A stretch of DNA of 64,000 nt from Atherinomorus stipes (Eukaryota; Chordata; Actinopteri; Atheriniformes; Atherinidae): contig JALJCO010003454.1 in the NCBI GenBank assembly GCA_023101725.1, positions 124,001-188,000 of the forward strand, in the 5' to 3' direction. Both the position numbers and the translations under genes were made by a program. Positions 23,826-35,679 of the stretch are shown one piece after another. The notes beneath the pieces were generated by a model that worked only from the letters and a program-made list of their open reading frames with translations, was not told the origin of the DNA and did no database searches. Within the stretch, counting starts at the first letter, position 1, and the number at the start of each line of letters is the position of its first letter.

Positions 23826-24420
23826 AAAACATCTTAAGTGAAAGAAAACATAAAGAAGAAACTTCTATGTGAAGACATTAAAGCAGAATCAAGTTTAAAC
23901 CCTACTCCTATTTACAAAACTGAGTATTTTTAGAGCTCCGATACAGTTACCAAGGTAGAACAGTTTATTTTTAAAAAAGAAAACATGAACAACTTTACAT
24001 GCTCTTTCTTAAGAACGTCTTGTAAATTATTACTGTCGTGAGGTTGGATTTTCAATTGGGATCAATGCAACTGGACTGGAATATACTATGTATGGATGTA
24101 GATTAATGTTGGCCCAAAGCTGTGAAACGTTCTGCTCTTCCACATACAAACCATTTCGGCTAACCTCAACAATCCCAGAGGTCCAAACAGCTCTTTAGTT
24201 ATTTCTCAGAGGGTATAAACTGGTAAGAAATAAATTCACTCATGAGTGTTTGGGTAGGGAATTTATTATCAAAAGTTTTTTTTTGCAATCATTTACACCC
24301 CCTCTAAAATGCCCCCCAAAATATGCCAGCATATCTAAAGAGCACAACTGTAGAGGCACGATAATTGTTCGATAGTTAAGTTTTTCATTGCTTATAGCTG
24401 TGAATAAGGAGGCATATTGT
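23826..24420. other. No recognised feature
   Basis: Ordinary AT-rich non-coding sequence between the homopolymer block and the LINE fragments. Confidence 0.5.
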
Positions 24421-24548
24421 CATTCATCCTTACATTCATCCTCCGCTTAGTCCAATACAGGGTCACAAGGGTTTCTGGAGCCCATCCCAGCTATTATCAG
24501 GCAAGAGGCAAAGTACAGCCTGGACTGGTCACCAGGCTGTCACAGGGC
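24421..24548 (-). repeat. Retroelement 3' tail (minus strand)
   Basis: CATTCATCCTCCGCTTAGTCC followed by GGGTCACAAGGG, TGGAGCCCATCCCAGCT and CAGGCAAGAGGC is the reverse complement of a very common fish LINE/SINE tail. It lies just downstream, on the minus strand, of the LINE coding fragment at 24600-25170. Confidence 0.75.
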
Positions 24549-24599
24549 CTGCAAAAGAAATTTGTACTTATTGGTATTTAAATTCATCCATCTTTCTTT

Positions 24600-25170
24600 C
24601 TATTTATTTCTCTCTGCAGATTTGAGGTTGGGCTGTAGGGGCAACAGATCCAGGAGGGAAACCTGTTCACCTGTTACTGACGTGACACTCTCCAGATCCT
24701 CCAAATTGCCCCAGGGGCAGAGGGGATGCATAATCCCTGGGGTCTTGGACATGCCCAAAAACCCCCAGAAGGGAGACAAACTTGGGGCACCATAACCAGA
24801 TGCCTGAACCATCTTAGCTGACTCCTTCAATGCAGAGGAGCACCGGCTTTTCCCCCCACCTTCCCTGGATGTTTGAGCTCTTCACCTTAGCGCTGAGGCT
24901 TAGTACAGACACCCTCTGAAGAAAACTCTTTCCAGCTGCTCATACCCACAATCTTACTTTCTCCATCATTAGCCACATGTCATGACCACAGCTAAGGGAG
25001 AAAACAAAGTCCTTAAAAAAACAGCCCCTTCTTTAGAAAAGAACCAGTGCAATGCCGTCATTACTGCTGATGGAGCCCCAGTCCGTTTGTCCATCTCTAT
25101 CTCCAACTTTCCATCCCTTGTGTTCCCTTCGTGTTCTTGTGAACAAGATTCTGACACTTAAAACCCAAAA
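24600..25170 (-). pseudogene. RTE-like non-LTR retrotransposon, C-terminal coding remnant
   Basis: Minus-strand translation of 25157-24969 includes 'KLEIEMDKRTGAPSAVM', matching the GKMEREIDRRIGAASAVM segment after the reverse-transcriptase core of a fish LINE, and runs on to 'SPLAVVMTC' where family members have the TLTYGHELW region. Further downstream, nucleotide blocks around 24790-24830 match the LxxVVRASGQ-type region near the C terminus. Stops and frameshifts separate the blocks. The upstream catalytic domain is absent, so this is a 5'-truncated dead copy. Confidence 0.75.
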
Positions 25171-25420
25171 TGTTCATTCCTGACCCAGAGGGGGCACTTC
25201 ACTCTTTCTCCTTGTGTAGAATGGCCATCTTACTGGGGTTTCTGGCTGGCTAAGCCTAAGGAAACCACAGGATACCACCTTCACATGGACCATCTATAAG
25301 GAAAAAATTTGAGGTCTGTGCAGCGTGAGCTGGGCGAGGACCTGGGTGTGCCAATTCTCAGCAACACAAGAGGTTTAAATCCAACCATACGTTTTATAAC
25401 CCTTACTATACACACAAATA

Positions 25421-25454
25421 CTGTGTGTGTGTATATATATATATACATATACAG

Positions 25455-25493
<39 letters not shown>
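25421..25493. repeat. (GT)n-(AT)n compound microsatellite
   Basis: A short GT run passes into AT repeats, interrupted once by CATATACAGAAC near 25446-25457. Confidence 0.95.
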
Positions 25494-25502
<9 letters not shown>

Positions 25503-25512
25503 TCATTAATAT

Positions 25513-28235
25513 CTAATCATAAAAGTGTATTTTCAATTCCTGACCAAAACCAGTCTTACCTATTAGCTAAGTAGAAAACTGAAAAGCTGTCGGACATGAT
25601 GTGGTCAGATGGGATTTGAACTCATTCAGTTTTATGAACACCTACAACAATTTTAAAAGACAACATGGACATTTAAGCATTTTGTTACTCAAAGTTTAGA
25701 AATGTAACCATTTCTGAGCGTTTTCTGTCAAACCACTAAGTTGCACTGTAGTCCAGTGACTGTATTGCTAATTCTCGTATTGGGACCCTATGTGGGGTCG
25801 TTGGTGGTTGTGCAAAACAAGTTTTGAATTGATGCTCAAAGCTTCTGCATCCTAACTGTATAAAAATCTATCCCCTTCACCTGCTGCCAACAACAGGTCA
25901 GCCAGAGCTGGCAGACCTGATGGACAGAGACCAGTGCATGATCAGATCCGGGATTTAAATGGCTTAAAGCCCCTAGGTACACGTAGAGCACAGCAACAAG
26001 GCTGCTACAGCTCCTTTTTTCTGACAGTGTGGCTAATGACACCATTTGGTTCTGTACAAAGAGTTGTGCTTCAGTTGATAATAAAAGATTTTAATCTTGA
26101 GTCATTTAACTTGAAATCCAAGTAATCTACTTTTATAATCTCTTTTTGCAGAAGATTCATCAACAATGCTGTCTTTTACAAATAACCTAGTCATTAGAAA
26201 TCCTAATGAGAGGAATAGCAGATGGAAGAATGGACCAAGACCCAGAAAACTGGGAATACCTAACAGCTGATGGATTCAAAAGCACTTTTTGCCTTTAGTT
26301 TCCTCTCAACTGGATACTGAAAGAATTCCAACCTAATACTGGGAAACTGAAACGGCAACCATATTTCAGGCTTCATTAAGTAGCAACTATTAGGCAAAAA
26401 GCAGACCAACTGTTAAAATCTTCTCTGAGGCGCAGGGACAGTGTATGAATTACTGCCTGCCAGGAGCCATTATGTTAGCAGCACACATGTATGTGAAGCC
26501 ATACCTGTTTTTCTCATCGTAAGGATGAAGGCTGTCCTCTATAGTGGGCTCTGACAGTGGTTTCTGCAGTCGTGCAGTCCCTTACTGCATATGTGAATAG
26601 GTAGTCTTCCACTAATGTTACTGTGTACTGGTAATATCAGACAGTAGAAGCATTTACTGGTGTGGAAATGGGATGTTTTTTTTTTCTCTTTATTTCTTTT
26701 TTTTTTTTTAAATGTCTGCAGCACTTGACAGCAGCTCCAAGCAGCTTGTATCATTCTCTTCACATCAAAAAAACTACAATCCTCATTCTGTGTGCTGGAG
26801 ACAGCGCTACAAGGACCCTGGGAGCAGATTTATGAGGTCTGGACCGCCTGCATGGAGTGAAATGAAACCCAAAACCGGCTCTGCTTCTTAACCGAAGCTT
26901 AAGTGCCCAGTACCCTCCGTCTACTGCTACCAGAGATACCACAGCGATCCCAGAGGTTGGTACGTTTCATACAAAACGCTTGTCACATGCTGGAAAAGTG
27001 TCAACACACTCCAACCCAACTTTATTAAACCTGCAGTTCCTGCCATCGTCTTTCACAAATGAAAGCAGTGGTATAAATAACTCTAAGGAAAGTATATCCA
27101 AAACTATATCCCTCTTGGACTTTTATTTTACTTTTGAGCGTGGCCGTTTGCAGTAGTAAAAATATTACCCTGGGTGTTTATCATCTCTTGTGACTGGTAA
27201 GTACATGTCATGCACATAGCTTGCCTTATTTTGTCTCATCCAAGACAAAATAACTCATAAAACAAGCTAGAATATTTACAGTATATATAGATTATACGTA
27301 AGAGCACTCAATACAATGGACTAGCTGAATATATCATCCAGCTCTGAACTCTTGAACCCTGATTTTCCTTCTTGAATTTCACTGTAAGCAGACTTGAAGT
27401 CAGAAAAAAAGATTTTTCCACTCTGTATAACAGTATCTCATATACATATATTATGTCTCTGCCTGTTGTTCCAACCCTTCACTGAAACTATATGATGCTT
27501 ACACTGGGCGACTTATAAAAACCTCCATGTTTTCATGGCTGCGCCGTATCATCAGAGGGAAGTCTTCAAGAGCTTTTGTCATTTCATACACATTTTCCCA
27601 CAGTTCTATTTGACATGTTTTATATCAGTGGGATCCTCAAGACCTTGACTAGAAGTTGAAATAAAGTTATGTTGATTTGAATGAGGTCTGGCAGCAGAAT
27701 GAGTGTGTAAAAGGAGAAATGAGGGGGAGGGGAATCAATGTTGAAAGACATTTGTGAGAAAACAATGCAGTGCTTCTAGTTCTTTTTATAGTAAGATGTC
27801 TTTTTGTTGATTCTCTGGAATGATACCCTGACTTATCCAAGCTATTTTTAGGACTACGGACCAAAGCTGGCTTCATCAGATTTTTTTTGTCTAATAATTA
27901 CTGTTGTCTTTACAGATTACATATAATTGCAGAGAAAGCCTTAAAGGCATATGCAACTTCTGGGTAAAATTTAGCCTCCCCCACGGTCCCCTGAGTTGGA
28001 CAAGTGGGCAGAAGTGTTTTCCAACCGACCCAGTCATTCTCTCAATGTGGCAGCACTGACTTCAGCTCAGCTTAGTGTAGTTGCTGTAATCTGGCAGATC
28101 CAACTAGTGCCACTTGGCGAAAGTTAACTAATTAACTTAAGATTTTTTCCAATTAAGTGTCGTGACCCACACATTCTGATCGAGTACAAATGAGAAGCCG
28201 ATTACAAACCAAAGGACTGACTAGGCAGCATTCAA
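25513..28235. other. No recognised feature
   Basis: Non-coding DNA. Near 25609-25625 the minus strand has GTTCAAATCCC, which resembles a tRNA B box, but no partner A box was found. T runs occur near 26675-26710. Confidence 0.45.
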
Positions 28236-28237
28236 TA

Positions 28238-28436
28238 GGGGAAGTACATGCCGCGGAAGTACAGGCCAATCACAGGCATAACACCGCTGATAGTAGCAAA
28301 GGCAGCAGGCATGTGCAGCACCCCCATCTTCCGTAAACAGGGTTGTCACCGGATGCTGCGCATGCGTGCTGACTTTGCTACTATCAACAGTGCTTCGCCT
28401 GTAACTGGCCTGTACTTTTGTGGCATATAGTTCCCC
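28238..28436. mobile_element. TA-flanked foldback MITE, 199 bp
   Basis: The arms run inward from GGGGAAGTACATGCC on the left and GGCATATAGTTCCCC on the right, pairing over about 70 bases that include AAGTACAGGCC and GATAGTAGCAAAG. TA is present outside both ends (28236-28237, 28437-28438). Opposing open frames of about 60-77 codons fall inside this symmetry and are not genes. A Tc1/mariner-type target is likely. Confidence 0.85.
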
Positions 28437-28441
28437 TACTG

Positions 28442-28530
28442 CAGAGGTTCCCAAACTTTTTCTGCAGGACCAGTCTTTTCATTGGCAATTACAATGTCAA
28501 GCCCCAGGGGCTTGAGCAAATTTCACCCAG
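28442..28530. mobile_element. hAT-type end fragment
   Basis: CAGAGGTTCCCAAACTTTTT is the typical terminal sequence of a fish hAT-type MITE. The opposite end was not found, so this is a fragment abutting the TA-flanked foldback element. Confidence 0.5.
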
Positions 28531-29769
28531 GGGTGGCATATGTCTTTAATTAAAATCCTGTATGTATGGTGAAAGTGAAATCTTGTGGAATAAACTGCAG
28601 ATTGCATCCAGCTGAACAACTAAGTTCTGACAATTTTGCCTACTTGTTGGTCCTATGACCAACATGTGCCACTCTGGCTAACAAGTGATAAGAGGAGGAT
28701 TTTTTTTAAGTGCGCCTGTTCGCATGGCGGGTAGAAAAATTCTTTCTGTGTTGACGCAACCAAAATCAGACTTTTAAGATGCACGTAAATGTGTCAATTC
28801 GACCAAAATAAATGCTCTCTAATTTTAATTTTCATACCTTTGCATCCTGTTGTAAGTATAGGTGCACACTAATACAACTGAATTCCCAATAAAGCTGCTT
28901 TCATGCACATATTTCTTTTGTTAGATGGCTAAACACAACTGAAAAGCTGCTCATTAGGTGTTCGTGTCAACTCATGGTAAAGTATTTCCAGAATGTTGCT
29001 TTGGTGTAATAAAACCCTTATTATATAACCACAGCATCATCTGACCTGTCACTAAGGCAACCACTTGAGTCATCATTTAAGTGACTTACAGATGTCTGTG
29101 TAATGAATTCAGCTGTACACATATGATGATCGCCCACAGAGAAAGCTACAGGAGGCTGAATTTCTCGACTGTTTTCTCACACAGTCCGCAGCATCACGGC
29201 GTCAGGCATACTTCAGTAAACTCAAGTCAGTTCCCCTGTTGTGTACGTGTACTGGGACAATGATGGCGGAGCCAGAGTGAGCCATGACCATGGCTTGACT
29301 GAGCTGTCCATGCACCAAGCATAGCGCAGTGGAGATGTGCTGCAGTAGCTGTATACAGGAATCTAAGCAGATTCTTTGTTCACAACATACAAAGTTTTGA
29401 CTGTTGCTTTATTTATATCTGGTTTCTGAAGTAGACCTGGAAATGGCATTGAAATGTTTTTTTCTGCCTTTATTTAGCACATATGGGATAAAAGAAACAA
29501 AAAAAGAATCCAAAATGAGCATAACACAACATGTGCAAGGAAGACAAAAAACAAAAAAAAAACATAAGGGCTCATAAGAAGTCCTCCTGGTATGAATAAG
29601 AAAACTTTAAAGAAATTAGCAAAGTGTATACATTGACAAAATAGTGCTATCAGAGGAATGACGCGACCATAAAAAGAAAAAAAGAAATATAATGCACAGT
29701 TCAGTTACATGTGGAAATGATTATTATTGAACTAATAAAGAAATCAAAACTGTTTTACTGTTTTTGTCA
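28531..29769. other. No recognised feature
   Basis: Non-coding DNA with A-rich runs near 29500-29570. No gene or defined repeat was seen. Confidence 0.5.
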
Positions 29770-30041
29770 TCCTCAAAATTTTTCATACTCTCCAATTAAA
29801 GAAGAAAAAAAATCATCTGTCAGTAAAATAAGTTGAATTTGACAAAAGTGATAATAAAAATTTTATGAAAATCATGACATTGATTTTGAATTGCAGTTCG
29901 AAAGAAATACTAAAAACTAACACACAAAAAATAAAACAAGTAAACAAGCATGATGGGGCTCTGAAGCTAAAATTTTCTTGAGCAACACTTTGAGGAAATC
30001 ACTGCAATCAGGTATTTTCTGTAATGTTCAAAAAGACTTCT
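29770..30041 (-). repeat. Dispersed repeat, copy 2 (partner at 3082-3317)
   Basis: This copy aligns with 3082-3317 from TCCTCAAAA to GACTTCT in the same orientation and carries an extra CTCTGAAGCTAAAATTTTC-type insert after ATGGGG. Being longer, it is probably nearer the ancestral form. Likely Tc1-derived non-coding sequence. Confidence 0.7.
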
Positions 30042-32391
30042 GCAAAAGATTGACGTTAGGGAAAGGGCTCTAATGTGGGATTTTTTTTTTAAACCAAAAA
30101 AAAAAAAAATATATTAATAAATTAAAATATTAAATTTTTTTTATAATAAATAAAAAAAAGAACCCCTGAATTGAGACTAGGATATACAGACAGATGGAAG
30201 TGTGACCTGATTTTTGGATCTTGTATTGTAGGTTGTTTAATAACTTCAATGTATGGGGAAACTGATGATGCAGAACTTTGAATACAATGCTGTGCAAAGA
30301 GTGGTTGTGAATGAGCTTAATAGGAAGAATGCAAACTCTCAAGCTTATCTTGATAAGAAGAGGCTCTTGAGTTGCGTACTGCTACCCATTAACTTGACTT
30401 CAACAGCCGTCAAAATAAATAAACAAATAAATAAATGACTAAACAAATAAGGTATACAAAAAAAAGAAGAAAAATGAAATAAAATCTGCCACATCTGTGG
30501 AAACAATAAAAAACAAGACTTGTGTGATCTCCAACCAAAGTGATCGGGGCAGGTCACAACATTTAATCTGAAAGCAATGAGGAATGCATCAGAGATCAGC
30601 GCTGATATCTAACTGTGTCAGAATATACAAGAGCAGAATTGTCTCTTAAGCTCAGCTAAGCTTGACAATGCCAAACATAATTTAGTAAGTAGATCAGTCA
30701 GGTATGTCTTTGTCTCACTGATTACCTCAACAGGTGGGTCAACTCCCTTGCCAACTGTCATAAAAGGTAACCACAACACTCAGCGTCTTTATTCCTCTGG
30801 ATCACTGGAACCTTTGTCTGAGCTTCTCATCAAGTGACGACATGACTGATGACGTATGAGAATGTGCAGCCGGGAAAGGTTCTGGTGAATTCGTTATGCT
30901 CGTCTCTTTGTTGGAATGACAACCATCTGGGGTAAGAAGGAAGTTTAGAATTTAAAGTTTCACACATGCACTCATAGACGGGCAGTTGACAGATGCAGAG
31001 GCGTGGTACGTCAACTCAGCTATTTTTAGGGGTTGATGTGGGAGCTTTTGATTCTCACCTGCAGAAAAAAAAAAGGACACAAAACAGGCAGAGCAACTGC
31101 TCTGTGGAAGTCGCACTCATTTTGCCACGTATCGTACAAGCAGCCTCAGCTCTCCTCTTTTGCATTTGGTCAAGGCTGATATAAATATATGAAATTTACC
31201 AGAAAACAAGAAGAGAGTCTTAGCTTCACATTGTTGTGTTTTCTCACAAAAAACAAATAAACAATGAACATCCGGACCGCTAAGCAGCTAGAATGCAATC
31301 TGTGTGTGCAGCAGGATGATGGATGGACTGAGCAAAGATAAGAGCAGGACTTTTTTTTATTTGTTTTGTATTGGTGTTGCTCTTTTCTTTGCATGAACAG
31401 ACAGATAATCATGCAGTAACAAATTCTGTATTTAAGTGCATCTGTTTATATTCACGCAACACAAGCTACACTGTCACAAGCCCATGCAGCGGGCTTGTGG
31501 TATGCAGAGCTCCCGTTTTTTACACTTATTTGTGTTCGTACAAGAATAAACTTGCATGTTTAAAACAAAAGGATAATCGCTCATGTGTTGACAGCGTATG
31601 ACTGAACGGCAGGGAATGCTAGTACGTGACTAGGAAAGCCTAAATTTGATACATGGGAACCTAGATGATGATTCCTCCTTGTCAATCAAGACACCACAGA
31701 GATGAATGCCCTCCCACTCATGCCACTGAGAACGGGCGTATTGTCAGCGTGATCATGCAATGACTTTGTTTTATGTATAGAAGCTGAACTGACGAGCAGA
31801 AAACAATAACTGGAATCTATTAAACCAGAGGGGCATGCTCATCAAATGCCATGTTTTGATTTATTGCTTTTCTCTATAAACTAAACATTTAAATCATCTT
31901 TCTTTGGACTGCTTGGATGGTGTTTTGCGCCTGGAGTAGGTGTGATGTGAACTTATCTTTATTAACCTTTATGATAATCTGATAAATAGCGAATGGCGAT
32001 AAAAAACAAACAGATGAATGAATGTGAGAGAAGCACAGGTGTTGCTGGCCAACACACCCGACTGCCAGGAGGCTGAAGCACGTAGATGGAAATCACTTCA
32101 ATCTGTCAATACACCAAGATCACTGCTAGATCTCTCTGATACAGGTTATAAGAAACTCGTTGCAAATGTTTTATGCATGACATGTTAAAAGATGTCATGC
32201 AAGCATGCTTTTACCTCAACAGACATACAGTAAGAGATTCACTGGATTTTTACCGGAATCGGCTCCACGTTAGGTTTTGATTTAATATTAGATTAATCTT
32301 TTCCTTATTTCTGCATCAGTTGGCAGCCATTAAGCCTAAAGCTGCAACAGTATGCAATTTCTCTGAAAAATGGTTAAAAGTTATTACGTGT
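30042..32391. other. No recognised feature
   Basis: AT-rich DNA with imperfect AAAT/AAAC repeats near 30105-30165 and 30410-30470. The 31170-31600 open frames have no family resemblance. Confidence 0.5.
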
Positions 32392-32395
32392 TTAA

Positions 32396-32869
32396 AGGGA
32401 CATTGTGTAACAATTGTAAATCGCAAGCAACTCGCTAGTACTTTTCATGCTGCGTTCGTGTGAAACCGGGCAGACGGACGACAGCCGCTGCATGTAAAGG
32501 CATAAACAAGCCTCTATGTGAAGACGCCAGTTACAGTGACTTCAGTCCACATCTCTGATATGTTGTCATGGCGAAGTTGTATTGTTACATCGTTACCTCG
32601 AACTGAGTTGACAACTCCGGTGAGTTTCTGTGGTTTCCTACTGTCACGCTTCTACTGAACGTAAAAACATGGCGATACGACATGGTAGCCCCCACCGAGC
32701 CGACCCGTTCGAGGTATGTATGAATGATACGAACGGCAAATTCAGAGCTTACAGGAGCACTTCGGTTTGTTGATGAGAGTAATTATTGATTAATGAAAAA
32801 ACACTTTTGAATGAAACAATTAATTTTTGTGAATACTGTAGATGACAGGAGAACTTACACAATATCCCT
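32396..32869 (+). mobile_element. TTAA-flanked MITE, family B copy 2 (474 bp)
   Basis: TTAA lies at 32392-32395 and 32870-32873, with the same AGGGACATTGTGTA and ACACAATATCCCT ends as copy 1 at 19846-20385. The orientation is the same. This copy lacks the 60-base segment and differs at scattered sites, so the two inserted independently. Confidence 0.9.
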
Positions 32870-33099
32870 TTAATTCAGAAAAGCATGCAACTTTCTCACA
32901 AATAAAAAATGACAGATTGAGTATGGAATAAGTACAAAGTCTTCAAAGGAGCTTTTTCTCGAGAAAACAAGTAAAAACGGCCATGGTTTGGGGTGTGGGA
33001 AGAACCCAACAGACATTCAGACTTGAGAAGTTGCCAGAAGTTTGGCAGCTTCACTTCTAATCTTTCAGTGATAAAAACAAGGCTGACTGAAAGTTGGTA

Positions 33100-33460
33100 G
33101 AAGCCATGCTGAGTAAAAATGCACCACACTGCATTTGACTTTGGAAGATGGAGGGAAATATTCTCTGATCAGATGAGACCAAAGCTGATCTCAGTGGGCA
33201 GCGCTCCAATCAAGCACTGTGCCTCACAGTGAAGCATGGTAGCAACAGCCTGATGCTATCAGGATGTTTCTCTGCAGCGGTGAAAGAGGATGAATATTGC
33301 CAAATATTTTGGCTGGAAAACCCAACAGAGATTTATGGTTAAGTCTCCAACTGTCCCTGAGCAGCCCAGTTGAAGCCCACTTTCAAAACCGTCCAGATCA
33401 TCTCTGAAGCTCATCTCTGATCTGCATCTAAAGATGCAGATCTCTTCAAGTGGTTTCAAC
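33100..33460 (+). pseudogene. Probable degraded Tc1/mariner transposase fragment
   Basis: TTCTCTGATCAGATGAGACCAAA at about 33160 matches the SDETK region around the first catalytic Asp of Tc1-like transposases. GTGAAGCATGGTAGCAACAGCCTGATGCT-type sequence near 33230 matches the VKHGG-S-M(L)W-G segment, followed by GGATGTTTCTCTGCAGC. No open frame spans it and no terminal repeats were identified. Confidence 0.6.
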
Positions 33461-33910
33461 TTAAACCAAAAAACTTTTTTCCTATAATGTCTAAAAGAGA
33501 GCAGCTGACAGAAAAATCATGTTTTTCAATCCTGATTCTTCTTAAATGCCAGAGAGTGCGCTGAGAAAATTACAGTGGAAAAGTTGTGCACACACTGACA
33601 AGATGGAGAGATGCAAAGACAGACAGCCTCCCATTTATCTGCAGCCCTCCTCCTCCTCCTCATCTGCGGGAGGGGTTGGGCAGAAACCGCAAAGCTGTCA
33701 CTCAACCCACAGCAGTTTATGCCCTCCAGCGACACATGAACTTGGAAGTATGACGGCTAAGTTGCTTTAGCACAGACATGCACAAGCATCGACATGCACG
33801 CAGGCAACAACTCCAAGATATACACACTTTTTGGGCACAGGCAGGTTTGTATGGTCCAAAATCTGAGTTTACAGTGCATCAATAATCAAAGCTTCCAAAC
33901 CCCAAAGATG

Positions 33911-34146
33911 CCAACTGGAAACTGCGATCAATTATTCGGGTTCAAGTTTAAGTAAAAGATCATTAAAGTAAATAAATAAATGAACATATTGAGAGTCAGT
34001 CTTAGGAAGCATGTCATTAACTAATATGGATTCAATTCAAACCAGCATACAAAACAAACCAAGGTATTCAGAGCTGAGGTTTAAATAAAATCTTATTATT
34101 TTAAAAGAAGAAATTATTCATTAAGGGGCCTTTTACACTATTTCGA
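33911..34146 (+). repeat. Direct duplication, copy 1 (partner at 35443-35679)
   Basis: About 236 bp from CCAACTGGAAACTGCGATC to ACACTATTT, nearly identical to 35443-35679. I count about six differences by eye. The last 22 or so bases are the left end of the TTAA element that starts at 34125. Confidence 0.92.
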
Positions 34147-35387
34147 CTTTTCTGAATTTTCTCCAGTGTTGAAGTGATGAATATTAATCAGACAAGTGAC
34201 CAGTGCGTTTTTTTTTTAAAAATCACATAAACCTATGTTTGAGTTTTCCGGTGTCTCGCTATTTTCAGTTTCCATGGTACTGAAAACAATAGGCTTTAGA
34301 CAATTATTTCTACTTCAATTTTTAGTGACATCACAGGTGGAGGAGAAGGGTAGCTTCACTTACACTGCTCAGTTAAGGTGGAAGATTAAAACTTCAGTGG
34401 ACTCTGCAACGGTTTCCGTCTCAATTTTGCAACATCATCTTCTTTTCTATATACTATTACACCCCCAGTAGGGAAATTTGGGCTCTGCATTTTACCCTCC
34501 TCTGTATTCACCAGAGAGCAGTGGGCTGCTAATTAAAGCAGCTCAGGGAGCAGTTGGTGGGGGTAAAGGACTTTGCTCAGGGGTCCATGGTGGTTCACCT
34601 GAGTGCCGTGTCAGGGAGTCGAACCCGGGCCTTCCGCGACATTACCACTTGGCTATCCAACCCCCCATTTTCCAATTCCCCAAGTAAACATCCACAAGAC
34701 GGAAACGGACTTAGTTTTTGGGAGCCAGCCACAGAGTTGCGCCAACCTATGCATTTGTGACGGTACATTACCAAAAACTGTTGGATGAATAAGGACCGGC
34801 ATGGAGGATTTGTGACCAGGTTTTTGCTGAAAGGAGGGTCTGTTCCTTTAATCAAGGACCACATTTCCAATCCTGAGCCAAAAACTGTAAGTTAAACTGA
34901 ATAAGTTTTAGGTTTTGTTTTGATACTGTGTGAGCAATGGTAAATCTACCGGTTACCAACCGCACCTTATTGCTACCAGCAGCCAACACACATGTAATGA
35001 TGACCAGAAAGTTAGCGATAAACACTGTAGATGGAAACAACTGTAATGCCTTCGCTTGAAACTATGTCGTTTAAGAAATACTCTGCAGTGCGTAACATAT
35101 TTCATCTTCAAATGTTTTGTATCTTTGATGAAACAACAGATGGACCTGGAGGGACGCTAAGGACCGGGCTAAAAACACCTGGGTGACAACAGCTGTCTGG
35201 GATCTGGAATTAAACAGTCTATAGTTCTGCCACTCATTCTGTTTCTGGCAGAGGCTGATCTGAGGGACTAAAGACAAGATTCATATTAAAAAGAAAAGGG
35301 ATTTGTGAAAAATGCCCAATTAATTCCTGTCTTTTTAGACTCGCATATTAAAATAAATTGGCCAGGAATGAGCATAATAGGGCCTCT
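34125..35387. mobile_element. TTAA-flanked MITE interrupted by a SINE
   Basis: TTAA at 34121-34124 precedes GGGGCCTTTTACACTATTT, and the right end GCATAATAGGGCCTCT is followed by TTAA at 35388-35391. These ends resemble the AGGGCCCATATTATGC ends at 55479-55949. At 1263 bp it is longer than its relatives, partly because of the SINE at 34449-34662. It has no transposase. Confidence 0.65.
34449..34662 (-). mobile_element. tRNA-derived SINE
   Basis: On the minus strand the 5' head has TAGCCAAGTGG, fitting a tRNA A box, and GGGTTCGACTCC, fitting a B box, spaced as in a tRNA gene: the two RNA polymerase III promoter elements. The body then has CCTGAGCAAAG, TGCTCCCTGAGC and the AAATGCAGAG-CCAAATTTCCC segment found near the 3' end of a common fish SINE, ending with a TGTAATAG-type tail. 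It sits inside the TTAA-flanked element. Open frames at 34478-34870 on both strands are by-products of the SINE. Confidence 0.85.
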
Positions 35388-35442
35388 TTAAAGGTTCACT
35401 CACCACTCTGGGAGTTTGGTCCACTTCAAACGGACTGTGGTC

Positions 35443-35679
35443 CCAACTGGAAACTGCGATCAATTATTCGGGTTCAAGTTTAAGTAAAAGGTCATTAAAG
35501 TAAATAAATAAATGAACATATTGATAGTCAGTCTTAGGAAGCATGTCATTAACTAATATGGATTCAATTCAAACCAGCATACAAAACAAACCAAGGTATT
35601 CAGAGCTGAGGTATAAATAAAATCTTATTATTTTAAAAGAAGAAATTATTCATTAAAGGGCCCTATTACACTATTTTGA
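35443..35679 (+). repeat. Direct duplication, copy 2
   Basis: The copy begins CCAACTGGAAACTGCGATC and ends at ACACTATTTTGA. It carries TTAA at 35653-35656 and the start AGGGCCCTATTACACTATT of a second TTAA element whose interior then diverges and whose right end I could not find. Confidence 0.92.

Noticed and set aside
23054..23827. Poly-Pro and poly-Gly open frames
   Set aside because: Products of C and G homopolymers in a block that is probably erroneous.
25600..25630. Minus-strand GTTCAAATCCC resembling a tRNA or SINE B box
   Set aside because: No A box at the right spacing and no cloverleaf. It could be an old SINE scrap but is not supportable.
33911..35679. The 236-bp direct repeats considered as LTRs of a retrovirus-like element
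   Set aside because: They lack TG...CA ends, a primer-binding site, a polypurine tract and any gag or pol between them.
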